From: Candidatus Amesbacteria bacterium RBG_19FT_COMBO_48_16
Lineage (GTDB): Bacteria; Patescibacteriota; Microgenomatia; CAZETR01; Amesbacteraceae
Assembly (NCBI GenBank): GCA_001775555.1
Contig: MEXE01000042.1
Location: forward strand, 1-46,243
DNA length: 46,243 nucleotides
Direction: 5' to 3'
In this document: positions 16,303 to 23,829 of the stretch, in pieces
How the letters are laid out: each line of letters opens with the position of its first letter
Position numbering within the stretch: the first letter of the stretch is position 1
The notes under the pieces: model-generated
What the model was told of the DNA's origin: nothing
The model's input: the letters and a program-made list of their open reading frames with translations, nothing else
Database searches by the model: none
Position numbers and translations under genes: made by a program

Positions 16303-16587
16303 TTAAGTTTTCTCCATAGTTCGTTTAACTATCGCCCCGTGGCCTCTGAATGTCCTGGTAGAGGCAAATTCTCCCAGCCGATGCCCCACCATACCCTCGC
16401 TTATAAACACTTCTGCGAATTTATTCCCCGTATGTATCTGGAACGTGAAACCTACAAATTCCGGAGGGATTTGACAGGATCGCGACCATGTCTTAATAGG
16501 GGATTTTTTGCCCGACGCAGACATAGCCAAAACTTTTTTCATCAACTTAGAATCGATAAATGGCCCCTTTTTATTAGATCTACTCAT
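16303..16587 (-). CDS. rpsS: 30S ribosomal protein S19 (uS19)
   Basis: A head protein. The ATG at 16587 gives MSRSNKKGPFIDSKLMKKV, the family start. It is preceded by AAAGGAG about 10 nt upstream, nested in the last codons of rplB, so the in-frame start 24 bp further up (16611) is unlikely. VGFTFQIHTGNKFAEVFISEGMVGHRLGEFA completes the match. The product is 94 residues. Confidence 0.95.
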   Translation of the reverse strand: MSRSNKKGPFIDSKLMKKVLAMSASGKKSPIKTWSRSCQIPPEFVGFTFQIHTGNKFAEVFISEGMVGHRLGEFASTRTFRGHGAIVKRTMEKT

Positions 16588-16591
16588 ATTA

Positions 16592-17416
16592 TTATTTTCT
16601 CCTTTCTGCAATTAACTTAGCTGAGTGCTTGGTTTTTTTGCGGGTTCGGGTACCTCTGGCAGATTTTCCCCAAGGCGTTTTGGGGTGCATCCCTTCACCC
16701 GACCTTCCTTCACCGCCGCCATGAGGATGGGATCTGGGATTTTGTGCCGTTCCCCGCACGGTTGGCCTGATACCCAACAGTCTTTTTCTACCCGCCTTCC
16801 CGAAGTTGATATTCTTCCATTCCGTATTACCCAGTTGTCCGATAGTCGCCCGGCACGCAGGATTAAACCTGCGTACTTCTCCCGAAGGTAATCTAACCAG
16901 CGTGTAATTTTCTTCAAACCCCACTATCGTTGCCGCTCCGCCCGCACTTCTTACCATCTGCGCACCCTTTCCGGGAACAATTTCTAGATTATGCACCGCC
17001 GTTCCCACCGGAATGTTAGACAGCGGCAACGTATTTCCCGGCAACAGCGCCGCCGTTTCTCCCGAGAAAATGCGTTGCCCTACTGCCAACCCGTCTGGAG
17101 CCAAAATATATCTCCTGGCCCCGTCGATGTACTTAACTAGGGCAATATTTGCAGTCCGGTTAGGGTCATATTCTATAGTTACTACCTCGCCCGGGATGTC
17201 AATTTTATCTCTTTTCCAATCGATTTCCCGGTAAAATCTCTTTTGTCTTGCCCCCTGATGCCGGGTTGTCACCGTACCCGTCGCATTCCGGCCCGACTGT
17301 TTGGGCAAAATATAAGTTAGCCGCTTTTCCGATCGTCTGGCAGTCAGCATCGAAGTATCTAGTCTTGAGGCAAATCTGGTTCCGCTGGTTATTGGTTTTA
17401 GTAGTTTGAGCGCCAT
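16592..17416 (-). CDS. rplB: 50S ribosomal protein L2 (uL2)
   Basis: A peptidyl-transferase-centre protein. The 274 residues include RNATGTVTTRHQGARQKRFYREIDWKRDK, NIPVGTAVHNLEIVPGKGAQMVRSAGG and GIRPTVRGTAQNPRSHPHGGGEGRSGEG with the essential His near HPHGGG. It ends about 5 bp before the rpsS start. Confidence 0.98.
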   Translation of the reverse strand: MALKLLKPITSGTRFASRLDTSMLTARRSEKRLTYILPKQSGRNATGTVTTRHQGARQKRFYREIDWKRDKIDIPGEVVTIEYDPNRTANIALVKYIDGARRYILAPDGLAVGQRIFSGETAALLPGNTLPLSNIPVGTAVHNLEIVPGKGAQMVRSAGGAATIVGFEENYTLVRLPSGEVRRFNPACRATIGQLGNTEWKNINFGKAGRKRLLGIRPTVRGTAQNPRSHPHGGGEGRSGEGMHPKTPWGKSARGTRTRKKTKHSAKLIAERRK

Positions 17417-17417
17417 A

Positions 17418-17717
17418 TTAAGTTTCTTTTGCTCCGGTAATTTCTATTTGGTCAATTTTCTCACCAGGCTTTAGCGTCACTACTGCTTTTTTCCGGTCCG
17501 GCTTGCGCCTGAATACCCATTTTTTCCCCAGCCGGTAAGATTTACCTGGAATTTTAGTGGTTTGCACTTTGATTACCCCTACCCCGAATGTTTTTTCTAC
17601 TGCTCTCTTGACTGCGGTCTTGGTCGATTTGTACTCCACTTCAAAGACATACCGGCGGGATTTTCCGGTGCCTTCTTTGACGGATTTTTCAGTCACTATC
17701 GGCCTTTTAAGCAGCAT
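17418..17717 (-). CDS. rplW: 50S ribosomal protein L23 (uL23)
   Basis: A tunnel-exit docking protein for trigger factor and SRP. The 99 residues start LLKRPIVTEKSVKEG and include RYVFEVEYKSTKTAVKRAVEKTFGVGVIKVQT. The C-terminal part is GKSYRLGKKWVFRRKPDRKKAVVTL. It overlaps rplD by 11 bp. Confidence 0.95.
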   Translation of the reverse strand: MLLKRPIVTEKSVKEGTGKSRRYVFEVEYKSTKTAVKRAVEKTFGVGVIKVQTTKIPGKSYRLGKKWVFRRKPDRKKAVVTLKPGEKIDQIEITGAKET

Positions 17718-18339
17718 ATCTTTTAATCAGCGCCTCCAGCGCTTCACTGGTTATCACTAATTGTTTATGGGCTATTATCAAATATGTATTCAATTCATCT
17801 GTCGTTATGGTAGTAACTTTAATTATGTTCCGCCAGGCTCGTTTAACTTCCTCCTGTCCCTTCTGTGTCACCATTAAAATCCTCTCCCCCTGCAACTGCA
17901 TTTTATTAACAGCCTCAGTTATATTTTTGGTTTTTTTTGTCACCTTTTTTGTTCCGGCTAACACTTTGATTGCCCCGGCTGCCGCTTTTTCGGACAACGC
18001 GCCGATTATCGCAGCCTGTCGCATCTTGGCAGGCATTTTCAGACTATAATTTTGTTTGCCTGTCGGGCCGTGGGCTACTCCTCCTCCTACAAAAATGGGT
18101 GCTGCGTACGATCCGTGCCTGGCTCTGCCGGTTCCCTTTTGCCGGTACATTTTTGCCGTGGTTTTGGCCACATCAGCCCGGGTTTTGGTCTTGGCCAGCG
18201 CCTTTCTTTGATTGCTTAAATATACCCGCACCGCTTGCGCCATAACTATCGGCTTTACTTTTGCTCCGAATATTTTTTCCGGCAATTTTATCTTTTCACC
18301 CTGCTGGCCTTTGATATCGTAAGTTGCAGCTGTAATCAT
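17707..18339 (-). CDS. rplD: 50S ribosomal protein L4 (uL4)
   Basis: A tunnel protein; in E. coli it also represses the S10 operon through the leader. The 210 residues contain LPEKIFGAKVKPIVMAQAVRVYLSNQRKALAKTKTRADVA and YRQKGTGRARHGSYAAPIFVGGGVAHGP with the long basic loop. It overlaps rplC by 4 bp. A terminator-like hairpin in the rplC leader is a possible target for regulation, but that is inference. Confidence 0.95.
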   Translation of the reverse strand: MITAATYDIKGQQGEKIKLPEKIFGAKVKPIVMAQAVRVYLSNQRKALAKTKTRADVAKTTAKMYRQKGTGRARHGSYAAPIFVGGGVAHGPTGKQNYSLKMPAKMRQAAIIGALSEKAAAGAIKVLAGTKKVTKKTKNITEAVNKMQLQGERILMVTQKGQEEVKRAWRNIIKVTTITTDELNTYLIIAHKQLVITSEALEALIKRYAA

Positions 18340-18914
18340 TCGCTTTTTCTGACCATTAATAATGTACTTTTGTTTGCTCCCGGCACTGCTCCTCTAATTA
18401 TTACCAATCTCTTTTCTCCGTCCACATCCAAAACTTTCAATCCGGTAACATTTACTCTTACGTTTCCCATATGCCCCGCCATCCGTTTGCCTTTGAGTAC
18501 CCGCCCCGGAGTAGTAGTCGAGCCGATCGACCCCGGAGCCCTCTCCCTGTCGGATTGACCATGGGTTCTCGGACCGCCGGCAAAGCCGTGTCTTTTTACC
18601 CCTCCTGCAAATCCCTTTCCCTTGCTTGTCCCGGTTACCGCCACTATATCGCCGGGCTTCAGTACTTCTTCCAATTTTATCTCCGTTCCCACTTCGGGTT
18701 TCTCGTCGCTCCTGACCTCTCTAACCGATTTCTTATTTTTAAATCTTAAATCATCAATCATAAATCTTACCGCTTCGTATCCGTGCTTCTCCTTCGTCCT
18801 TAAATCTGCCACCTTCATCGGCAAAACCCACAGCACTGTCGCCCCCACCCGTTCTCCATCAGGTGTGTATTTTCCGGTCATCCCGGATTTAATCGCAAAA
18901 AAAGTATTAAGCAT
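18336..18914 (-). CDS. rplC: 50S ribosomal protein L3 (uL3)
   Basis: An early assembly protein. I place the start at ATG 18914 (MLNTFFAIKSGMTGKYTPDG; 192 aa), which aligns with the family's GxKxGMT start. The open frame to 18971 would run back through a terminator-like hairpin. Signatures include DIVAVTGTSKGKGFAGGVKRHGF and GSIGSTTTPGRVLKGKRMAGHMGN. It is the first gene after a 0.5-kb insertion that separates it from rpsJ and has its own promoter at 19028-19056. Confidence 0.94.
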   Translation of the reverse strand: MLNTFFAIKSGMTGKYTPDGERVGATVLWVLPMKVADLRTKEKHGYEAVRFMIDDLRFKNKKSVREVRSDEKPEVGTEIKLEEVLKPGDIVAVTGTSKGKGFAGGVKRHGFAGGPRTHGQSDRERAPGSIGSTTTPGRVLKGKRMAGHMGNVRVNVTGLKVLDVDGEKRLVIIRGAVPGANKSTLLMVRKSE

Positions 18915-18928
18915 AATCTTCAGCCAAC

Positions 18929-18951
18929 AAAAAAGCGCCGGTAGGCACTTT
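18929..18951 (-). terminator. Intrinsic-terminator-like hairpin in the rplC leader
   Basis: On the minus strand AAAGTGCC, a TACC loop and GGCGCTTT form an 8-bp stem with one G-U pair, running into TTTTTT. It lies about 15 nt before the rplC ATG and after the rplC promoter. It is therefore either an attenuator for the ribosomal operon or a terminator of transcription from rpsJ. Confidence 0.6.
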
Positions 18952-19027
18952 ATTTTTGACAAGGGAGCCAACCGATCTTAGTCTGAGCAATAGTGTTGGC
19001 GCGTCTTTCTGCTCACAACCAAAGCTA

Positions 19028-19056
19028 ATTCTAGCACAGAAACAAGTCTCCCGCAA
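19028..19056 (-). promoter_or_regulatory. Promoter for the rplC-led ribosomal operon
   Basis: Minus strand TTGCGG (19056-19051), 17 nt and TAGAAT (19033-19028) with an extended TGC before the -10. The predicted start is near 19021, giving a leader of about 107 nt that includes the hairpin at 18929-18951. Confidence 0.55.
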
Positions 19057-19114
19057 TAACTTATCGCCTAAGTATCCGTATCCGGCCCTTCCATAGTTCC
19101 ATTCTATATCTCTT

Positions 19115-19134
19115 ACATCTTCACTTCAATATCC
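19115..19134. repeat. 20-bp direct repeat (distal copy of the rpsJ 3' end)
   Basis: Identical over 20 bp to 19639-19658. On the minus strand it reads GATATTGAAGTGAAGATG then TAA, coding DIEVKM-stop, exactly the rpsJ C-terminus. It marks the rplC-proximal edge of an inserted segment. Confidence 0.8.
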
Positions 19135-19156
19135 CGTTCTTGCTGGCCAGGGTATG

Positions 19157-19604
19157 TTATAGCCAACCCAGGAAATCATCTCCTGATCCGCTCCTATTCT
19201 TAGGGGAGGATTTTAAATACGCACCAGGCACATTATCCAAGCCTTGTAGTTGGGCTAATCTTTGGGCTGACCCGGTAACCCCTAAATTATTTGCCACCAC
19301 CTCCTCTTGGGTTATCCCCGTGTCTCCACAATAGCTCTTCATCTCTCTAGACCCAGGTACCAACGGTCTTCCATTTGTTCCCACTACGAAACCTTTTGCG
19401 CCCGAGCCCTCATCAGTGTAGGTATGCCTATCTACATAGGCAGCCCACAAACTACCCACTACTATCGAAGCTACCATACCTCCCCGCGATATAAACTAAC
19501 AAATCCACCTGCTCCCACCATTCCTTGAATCCCACTGCCGGAGATTCGGCTATCTTACCCAAAACATTAGCTGCTGTACTTATAAGATGCGCTTCAATTG
19601 ACAT
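19157..19604 (-). pseudogene. Small predicted membrane protein gene, frameshifted
   Basis: Two overlapping small ORFs on the minus strand: 19604-19452 (50 aa, MSIEAHLISTAANVLGKIAE...) and 19477-19157 (106 aa). Removing one G from the GGGG run at 19485-19482 joins them into one 148-residue protein. That restores a continuous membrane helix (VDLLVYIAG joined to GMVASIVVGSLWAAYV), cut exactly at the junction. The remainder is soluble and unrecognised (GTNGRPLVPGSREMKSYCGD, then GVTGSAQRLAQLQGL). It may be a true frameshift, a homopolymer sequencing error, or two coupled ORFs. It is the only gene in the 0.5-kb insert between rpsJ and rplC. No function is assigned. Confidence 0.6.
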
Positions 19605-19636
19605 AAAGACGAAAAACAGACAACTCTAGGGTAATA

Positions 19637-19945
19637 TCACATCTTCACTTCAATATCCACTCCTGCCGGCAGATCCAGGTGCGACAAGCCCTCGATGGTT
19701 TTATCCGTCGGGTCCACAATATCAATCAGTCGCTTGTGCACCAGCATCTCATAATGGTCCCGGGCGTTTTTGTCCACATGCGGAGAAGTCGTTACTACAA
19801 TCAGTTTTCGATCGGTAGGTAAGGGGATTGGCCCAATCACTTTAGCGCCTGTGGTTACCGCCGCATCCAGTATTTTGGCTGCCGCTTCATCTATAACTCT
19901 GTGGTCGAACGATTTTAATTTTACTCGCAATCTCCCCTTTGCCAT
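19637..19945 (-). CDS. rpsJ: 30S ribosomal protein S10 (uS10)
   Basis: A head protein, also NusE in antitermination. The 102 residues are typical: RLRVKLKSFDHRVIDEAAAKILDAA, GPIPLPTDRKLIVVTTSPHVDKNARDHYEMLVHKRLIDI and a terminal DLPAGVDIEVKM. It follows tuf by 40 bp containing heptamer repeats. Its last 20 coding bases are duplicated 524 bp downstream. Confidence 0.97.
   Translation of the reverse strand: MAKGRLRVKLKSFDHRVIDEAAAKILDAAVTTGAKVIGPIPLPTDRKLIVVTTSPHVDKNARDHYEMLVHKRLIDIVDPTDKTIEGLSHLDLPAGVDIEVKM
19639..19658. repeat. 20-bp direct repeat (proximal copy, rpsJ 3' end)
   Basis: This copy lies inside rpsJ and encodes its last residues. Together with 19115-19134 it brackets about 504 bp holding the frameshifted membrane-protein ORF. 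The arrangement resembles the att-site duplication left when an element integrates in the 3' end of a gene. Confidence 0.8.
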
Positions 19946-19952
19946 ATCAAGG

Positions 19953-19987
19953 TGCTACTTAGCACTTCGTACTTAGTACTTAGTACT
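19953..19987. repeat. Five tandem degenerate heptamers between tuf and rpsJ
   Basis: On the plus strand the units read TGCTACT, TAGCACT, TCGTACT, TAGTACT, TAGTACT. They fill the tuf-rpsJ gap and touch the tuf stop codon. AGTACT is self-complementary, so the array could fold. Confidence 0.7.
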
Positions 19988-21164
19988 AGCTTATAATTTT
20001 TGTGACTACCCCGGCTCCCACGGTCTTGCCGCCTTCGCGGACGGCAAACCGCAAGCCTTCTTCCAAGGCCACCGGGACAATCAGTTTTACCGTCATTTTG
20101 GCGTCATCTCCCGGCATCACCATTTCGACGCCAGAAGGCAGGGTCACTTCTCCCGTCACATCCGTAGTCCGGATATAAAACTGCGGCCTGTACCCCGTAA
20201 AAAATGAAGTATGCCTGCCCCCCTCTTCTTTTTTCAGGATATATACCTGGGCCTCAAACTCAGTATGCGGGGTTACTGTTCCCGGTTTGGCGATCACCTG
20301 TCCGCGCTCCACCTTATCCTTATCAATTCCCCGAAGCAGTAAGCCTACATTGTCTCCTGCCTGTCCTTCATCCAACGACTTGCGAAACATTTCCACTCCG
20401 GTAACCACCGTCGACTGCGTCGGCTTAATCCCTACGATTTCTACCGTCTCGTTGACTTTTACCACCCCCCGCTCAATTCTCCCGGTTACCACCGTCCCCC
20501 GGCCTTTGATCGAGAACACATCCTCGACCGGCATCAGGAAAGGCTTATCCAGCTCCCGCACCGGAGTCGGGATATATTCATCCACCTTTGCCATTAGCTC
20601 CACTATCGCTTCCTCAGCTTTGGCGTCCCCCTCGGTTGCTTTCAGGGCAGAGCCGCGAATTATCGGCACCTCATTTCCCGGATAACCGTACTTTGTCAAA
20701 AGCTCCCGTACCTCCATTTCTACCAGGTCCAGCAATTGCGGATCATCCACCATGTCCGTTTTATTCATAAACACCACGACCGCCGGCACATTCACCTGCT
20801 TGGCCAGTAAAATGTGTTCTCGTGTTTGCGGCATCGGTCCGTCGGGCGCTGATACCACCAAAATCGCCCCGTCCATTTGCGCAGCTCCCGTAATCATATT
20901 CTTGATATAGTCGGCATGCCCGGGAGCGTCAATATGGGCGTAATGCCGTTTCTCGGTTTCGTACTCCTGGTGTGACAGGTTAATGGTTACTCCCCGCGCT
21001 TTTTCTTCCGGCGCCGAATCAATTTCGTCGTATTTTTTGGCAGTAGCCAGTCCCTTTTTGGCCAGAACCACAGTGATGGCCGAAGTCAGCGTGGTCTTGC
21101 CGTGATCCACATGACCGATAGTGCCGATGTTGACATGAGGTTTAGAGCGGACAAATGTTGCCAT
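19986..21164 (-). CDS. tuf: Elongation factor Tu
   Basis: It delivers aminoacyl-tRNA to the ribosome. With the start at ATG 21164 the protein is 392 residues beginning MATFVRSKPHVNIGTIGHVD. G1 is GHVDHGKT, G2 GVTINLSHQEYET (GVTIN), G3 DAPGHADY, G4 NKTD and G5 SALKA. A frame open to 21200 is rejected because it would begin before the predicted transcription start (about 21194). AAAGGA lies 17 nt before the ATG. It has its own promoter downstream of fusA. Confidence 0.97.
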   Translation of the reverse strand: MATFVRSKPHVNIGTIGHVDHGKTTLTSAITVVLAKKGLATAKKYDEIDSAPEEKARGVTINLSHQEYETEKRHYAHIDAPGHADYIKNMITGAAQMDGAILVVSAPDGPMPQTREHILLAKQVNVPAVVVFMNKTDMVDDPQLLDLVEMEVRELLTKYGYPGNEVPIIRGSALKATEGDAKAEEAIVELMAKVDEYIPTPVRELDKPFLMPVEDVFSIKGRGTVVTGRIERGVVKVNETVEIVGIKPTQSTVVTGVEMFRKSLDEGQAGDNVGLLLRGIDKDKVERGQVIAKPGTVTPHTEFEAQVYILKKEEGGRHTSFFTGYRPQFYIRTTDVTGEVTLPSGVEMVMPGDDAKMTVKLIVPVALEEGLRFAVREGGKTVGAGVVTKIIS

Positions 21165-21200
21165 ATGCGAAAAAATCCAGTCCTTTCGAACTAATACCAA

Positions 21201-21229
21201 ATTTTAAAGTATAAATTTCCTCGGCGCAA
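21201..21229 (-). promoter_or_regulatory. tuf promoter
   Basis: Minus strand TTGCGC (21229-21224), 17 nt, TAAAAT (21206-21201). The predicted start is about 21194, a leader of about 30 nt before the ATG at 21164. Confidence 0.6.
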
Positions 21230-21257
21230 GAGGTAAATTCACCCTTTTGCATTTGGC

Positions 21258-23402
21258 TTAAGCCGCCACTTTCCCGCTCTTGGTGATGATACCCTCGGCA
21301 ATGTTTTTGGGTACTTCCTCATAATGTGACGGTTCCATGTAGTATGACGCCCGGCCTTGGGACAAGGAGCGCAGCTTCGTCGCATACCCGGACAATTCCG
21401 CCAGGGGAGCAAAGGCGTTAATGATCGTCAGGTGCCCTCTTTTGTCCGTCCCCGAAATCTGCGCCCGCTTGGAGGACAGATCCCCGATGACTTCCCCCAT
21501 AAATTCATCCGGTGCGGACACTTCCACTTTCATTACCGGCTCCAAAAGCGTCGGTTCTGCCGCCTTGGCTGCGTGTTGGAAGGCCATCGACCCGGCGATT
21601 TTAAACGCCATTTCCGATGAGTCTACATCGTGGTACGTCCCGTCATACAAAGTAATCTTCACATCCACCGTCGGGTACCCGGCCAAAACCCCGTTTTCCA
21701 GCGCGTCTTTTATCCCTTTTTCTACTGCCGGAATGAACTCTCCCGGTATAGCTCCGCCCTTAATGGCATTCACAAACTCGTATCCAACTCCCCGGACCTG
21801 GGGCTCTATTTTTATAAAGCAGTGTCCGTACTGGCCCCGCCCGCCGGATTGGCGGATATATTTGCCTTCCCCTTCGGCTGATTTCTTTACGGTTTCCTTG
21901 TAAGCTACTTGCGGAGCGCCCGTCCCCGCATCTACGTTAAATTCCCGCTTCATCCGGTCCACGATAATCTCCAGATGTAGCTCTCCCATCCCCGAAATGA
22001 TTGTCTGCCCCGTCTCATGATTGGTTTTTATAGTAAAGGTCGGGTCTTCGTCCGATAATTTATTCAACGCATAACCCATTTTTTCCTGATCCGCTTTGGT
22101 CTTAGGTTCGATAGCCAGGGAAATTACCGGATCCGGAAAAGTTATTGATTCCAGTACAATCGGGGCTCCTTTATCGCACAGCGTATTCCCCGTTGTAGTC
22201 TCCTTTAATCCCACCAAAGCCACAATCTCTCCCGCAAACGCCTGGTCGATTTCTTCCCGTTTGTTGGCGTGCATCAGAAGCATCCGCGACACCCGTTCTT
22301 CTCGGTCTTTGGTGGCGTTATAGACCGCTTGTCCCGACTTCAGCATGCCCGAATAAATCCGCAGGTAAGTCAGGCGCCCTACATGCGGATCGGTTTGGAT
22401 TTTGAAAGCCAGGCCGGAAAACGCCTCTTCGTTGACGGTTTTCCTGACAGTTTCCTCACCGGTTTTTGGATTTATCCCTTTGACATGGTCAATGTCCACC
22501 GGGCTGGGTAAATACTCCACAATCGCGTCCAGCATCGGCTGCACCCCCTTGTTTCGCAAAGAAGCCCCGGCGTAAACCGGCACCATTTTATATGCGATTA
22601 CAGCTTTTCGCAAAGCAGTTTTCAGCTCTTTTACGGGCGGCTCATTACCCGCCAGAAACTGTTCCAGAAGCATGTCATCCGTTTCGCAGATTTGCTCAAC
22701 TAGTTTTGACCGCCAGGTTTCCACAACCGTTGTCATGTCCGACGGGATCTCTTCCTCCGTGAATTTGGTTCCGGTTTCATCCCCCTGCCATACCAGCGCC
22801 TTTCTTTCCAGAAGCAGGACCACTCCCCGGAAGGAATGCTCTGCCCCGATGGGGTAGGTCATCACTGCCGGATTGGCGCCCAATCTCTCGATTACCGCTT
22901 TCACTGTCCCTTCAAAATTAGCTCCCAGTTTGTCGTTTTTGTTTACAAAAATTATTCGGGGGACTTTATATTTATCCGCTTGCCGCCACACCGTCTCTGT
23001 TTGTGACTGCACTGTTTCCTCCGCGTCCAAAACCGTGACCGCTCCGTCCAAAACCCGCAAACTTCTCTCCACTTCCGCCGTAAAATCCACATGCCCCGGC
23101 GTATCGATGATATTCACCCGGAAGGCTTCGTTACCGACCGGCGAATTCGGGTCGGTTACCGCCCAAAACGTCGTAGTGGCCGCCGAAACAATTGTGATCC
23201 CTCTTTCCCGCTCCTGGGCCATCCAGTCCATTTGCGTCGTCCCTTCGTCAATATCCCCGATCTTGTAGCTCTTGCCTGTGTAATACAAAATCCGTTCCGT
23301 CGTCGTCGTCTTCCCCGCGTCGATATGGGCAATTATCCCAATATTCCGCACCCGATCCAACGGCACATTCCTGTTCGTAGTCTTAATATCTCCTGCAGCC
23401 AT
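21258..23402 (-). CDS. fusA: Elongation factor G
   Basis: The translocase GTPase, 714 residues. G1 is IAHIDAGKTTTTERILYYTG, G2 RGITIVSAATT, G3 DTPGHVDF and G4 NKND (usual NKMD, with Asn for Met). Domain II to V motifs include MGELHLEIIVDRMKREFNV and VIGDLSSKRAQISG. It is not preceded by rpsL and rpsG as in a classical str operon, but by a short leader and a small unknown gene. Confidence 0.98.
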   Translation of the reverse strand: MAAGDIKTTNRNVPLDRVRNIGIIAHIDAGKTTTTERILYYTGKSYKIGDIDEGTTQMDWMAQERERGITIVSAATTTFWAVTDPNSPVGNEAFRVNIIDTPGHVDFTAEVERSLRVLDGAVTVLDAEETVQSQTETVWRQADKYKVPRIIFVNKNDKLGANFEGTVKAVIERLGANPAVMTYPIGAEHSFRGVVLLLERKALVWQGDETGTKFTEEEIPSDMTTVVETWRSKLVEQICETDDMLLEQFLAGNEPPVKELKTALRKAVIAYKMVPVYAGASLRNKGVQPMLDAIVEYLPSPVDIDHVKGINPKTGEETVRKTVNEEAFSGLAFKIQTDPHVGRLTYLRIYSGMLKSGQAVYNATKDREERVSRMLLMHANKREEIDQAFAGEIVALVGLKETTTGNTLCDKGAPIVLESITFPDPVISLAIEPKTKADQEKMGYALNKLSDEDPTFTIKTNHETGQTIISGMGELHLEIIVDRMKREFNVDAGTGAPQVAYKETVKKSAEGEGKYIRQSGGRGQYGHCFIKIEPQVRGVGYEFVNAIKGGAIPGEFIPAVEKGIKDALENGVLAGYPTVDVKITLYDGTYHDVDSSEMAFKIAGSMAFQHAAKAAEPTLLEPVMKVEVSAPDEFMGEVIGDLSSKRAQISGTDKRGHLTIINAFAPLAELSGYATKLRSLSQGRASYYMEPSHYEEVPKNIAEGIITKSGKVAA

Positions 23403-23418
23403 ATAGTGCTAATAAGTC

Positions 23419-23448
23419 AAAAAAAATAGCGCTTTCGCACCGCCTATT
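23419..23448 (-). promoter_or_regulatory. Short hairpin with U8 tract in the fusA leader
   Basis: Minus strand GGTGC, a GAAA tetraloop, GCGCT, then a run of eight T's 17 nt before the ATG. The predicted transcription start falls in the 5' arm, so it may be a 5'-end hairpin rather than a true terminator. Confidence 0.35.
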
Positions 23449-23474
23449 CTACCAAAGTTAACCACGGCCAACAA
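23446..23474 (-). promoter_or_regulatory. fusA promoter
   Basis: Minus strand TTGTTG (23474-23469), 17 nt, TAGAAT (23451-23446) with an extended TGG before the -10. The start is predicted near 23439. Confidence 0.5.
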
Positions 23475-23485
23475 TCATGAGTTTA

Positions 23486-23701
23486 TCACGGCAAATGTTC
23501 CCTAGTTCGAGAAATCAAGCCCTCCAATTTTCTTTGTGCCCCCTCTGTATCTTCAATAGCCTGTATGCCAAACCGCAACAACCCCACTAACTCTTCATTT
23601 CTCTTTCTGCCCTCTTCCCCCGATAAATCCCTTTTTGATATCTCATCAACAGCCCAAAGAGCTCCTAGAATGGCCACCAACCTAATATTTCTAGAATCCA
23701 T
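23486..23701 (-). CDS. Hypothetical small helical protein
   Basis: I do not recognise this 71-residue protein. It is predicted mostly helical and charged (WAVDEISKRDLSGEEGRKRNEELVG, then AIEDTEGAQRKLEGLISRTR) with no signal peptide. A consensus promoter lies directly upstream and places transcription start about 2 nt before the ATG at 23701, so it is probably expressed from a leaderless mRNA. It is divergent from dnaJ and shares the -35 heptamer with it, which suggests co-regulation with heat shock. Confidence 0.6.
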   Translation of the reverse strand: MDSRNIRLVAILGALWAVDEISKRDLSGEEGRKRNEELVGLLRFGIQAIEDTEGAQRKLEGLISRTREHLP

Positions 23702-23709
23702 ACAGACAC

Positions 23710-23737
23710 ATTATAGGTCAAGCTTTACATTTGTCAA
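23710..23737 (-). promoter_or_regulatory. Consensus promoter of the small divergent gene
   Basis: Minus strand TTGACA (23737-23732), 16 nt, TATAAT (23715-23710). Both boxes are perfect. The -35 overlaps the dnaJ -35 on the other strand. The predicted start near 23703 makes the transcript leaderless. Confidence 0.75.
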
Positions 23738-23765
23738 CTTAGCACTCCAGTAGTACAATTGCCAG
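23731..23765 (+). promoter_or_regulatory. dnaJ promoter with CIRCE half-site
   Basis: TTGTCA (23731-23736), 17 nt, TACAAT (23754-23759). A perfect CIRCE first half TTAGCACTC (23739-23747) lies in the spacer. After 9 nt, AATTGCCAG (23757-23765) is a poor second half (5 of 9). It has the same layout as the hrcA promoter, so HrcA control is likely. Start predicted near 23766. Confidence 0.7.
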
Positions 23766-23829
23766 TATCACCCCTTTGATCCCCCTCTTAATTTAAGAGG
23801 GGGAAACCTGAAAGGAGGGGGTGATATTT
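23766..23829 (+). promoter_or_regulatory. Palindromic repeat forming the dnaJ 5' UTR (thermometer candidate)
   Basis: From the predicted start to the ATG the whole leader is one palindromic element. The inner stem is CCCCCTCTT (23781-23789) with AAGAGGGGG (23795-23803). The outer stem is TATCACCCC (23766-23774) with GGGGTGATA (23818-23826), nine Watson-Crick pairs. The Shine-Dalgarno AGGAGG (23813-23818) sits against the outer stem and is partly paired. The inner palindrome belongs to a family with copies at 24742, 25143 and 29755. Confidence 0.6.

Noticed and set aside
23402..23415. TTAGCACTA on the minus strand before fusA as a CIRCE half-site
   Set aside because: Only one half, no second half after 9 nt, located between predicted start and ATG, and fusA is not a usual HrcA target.
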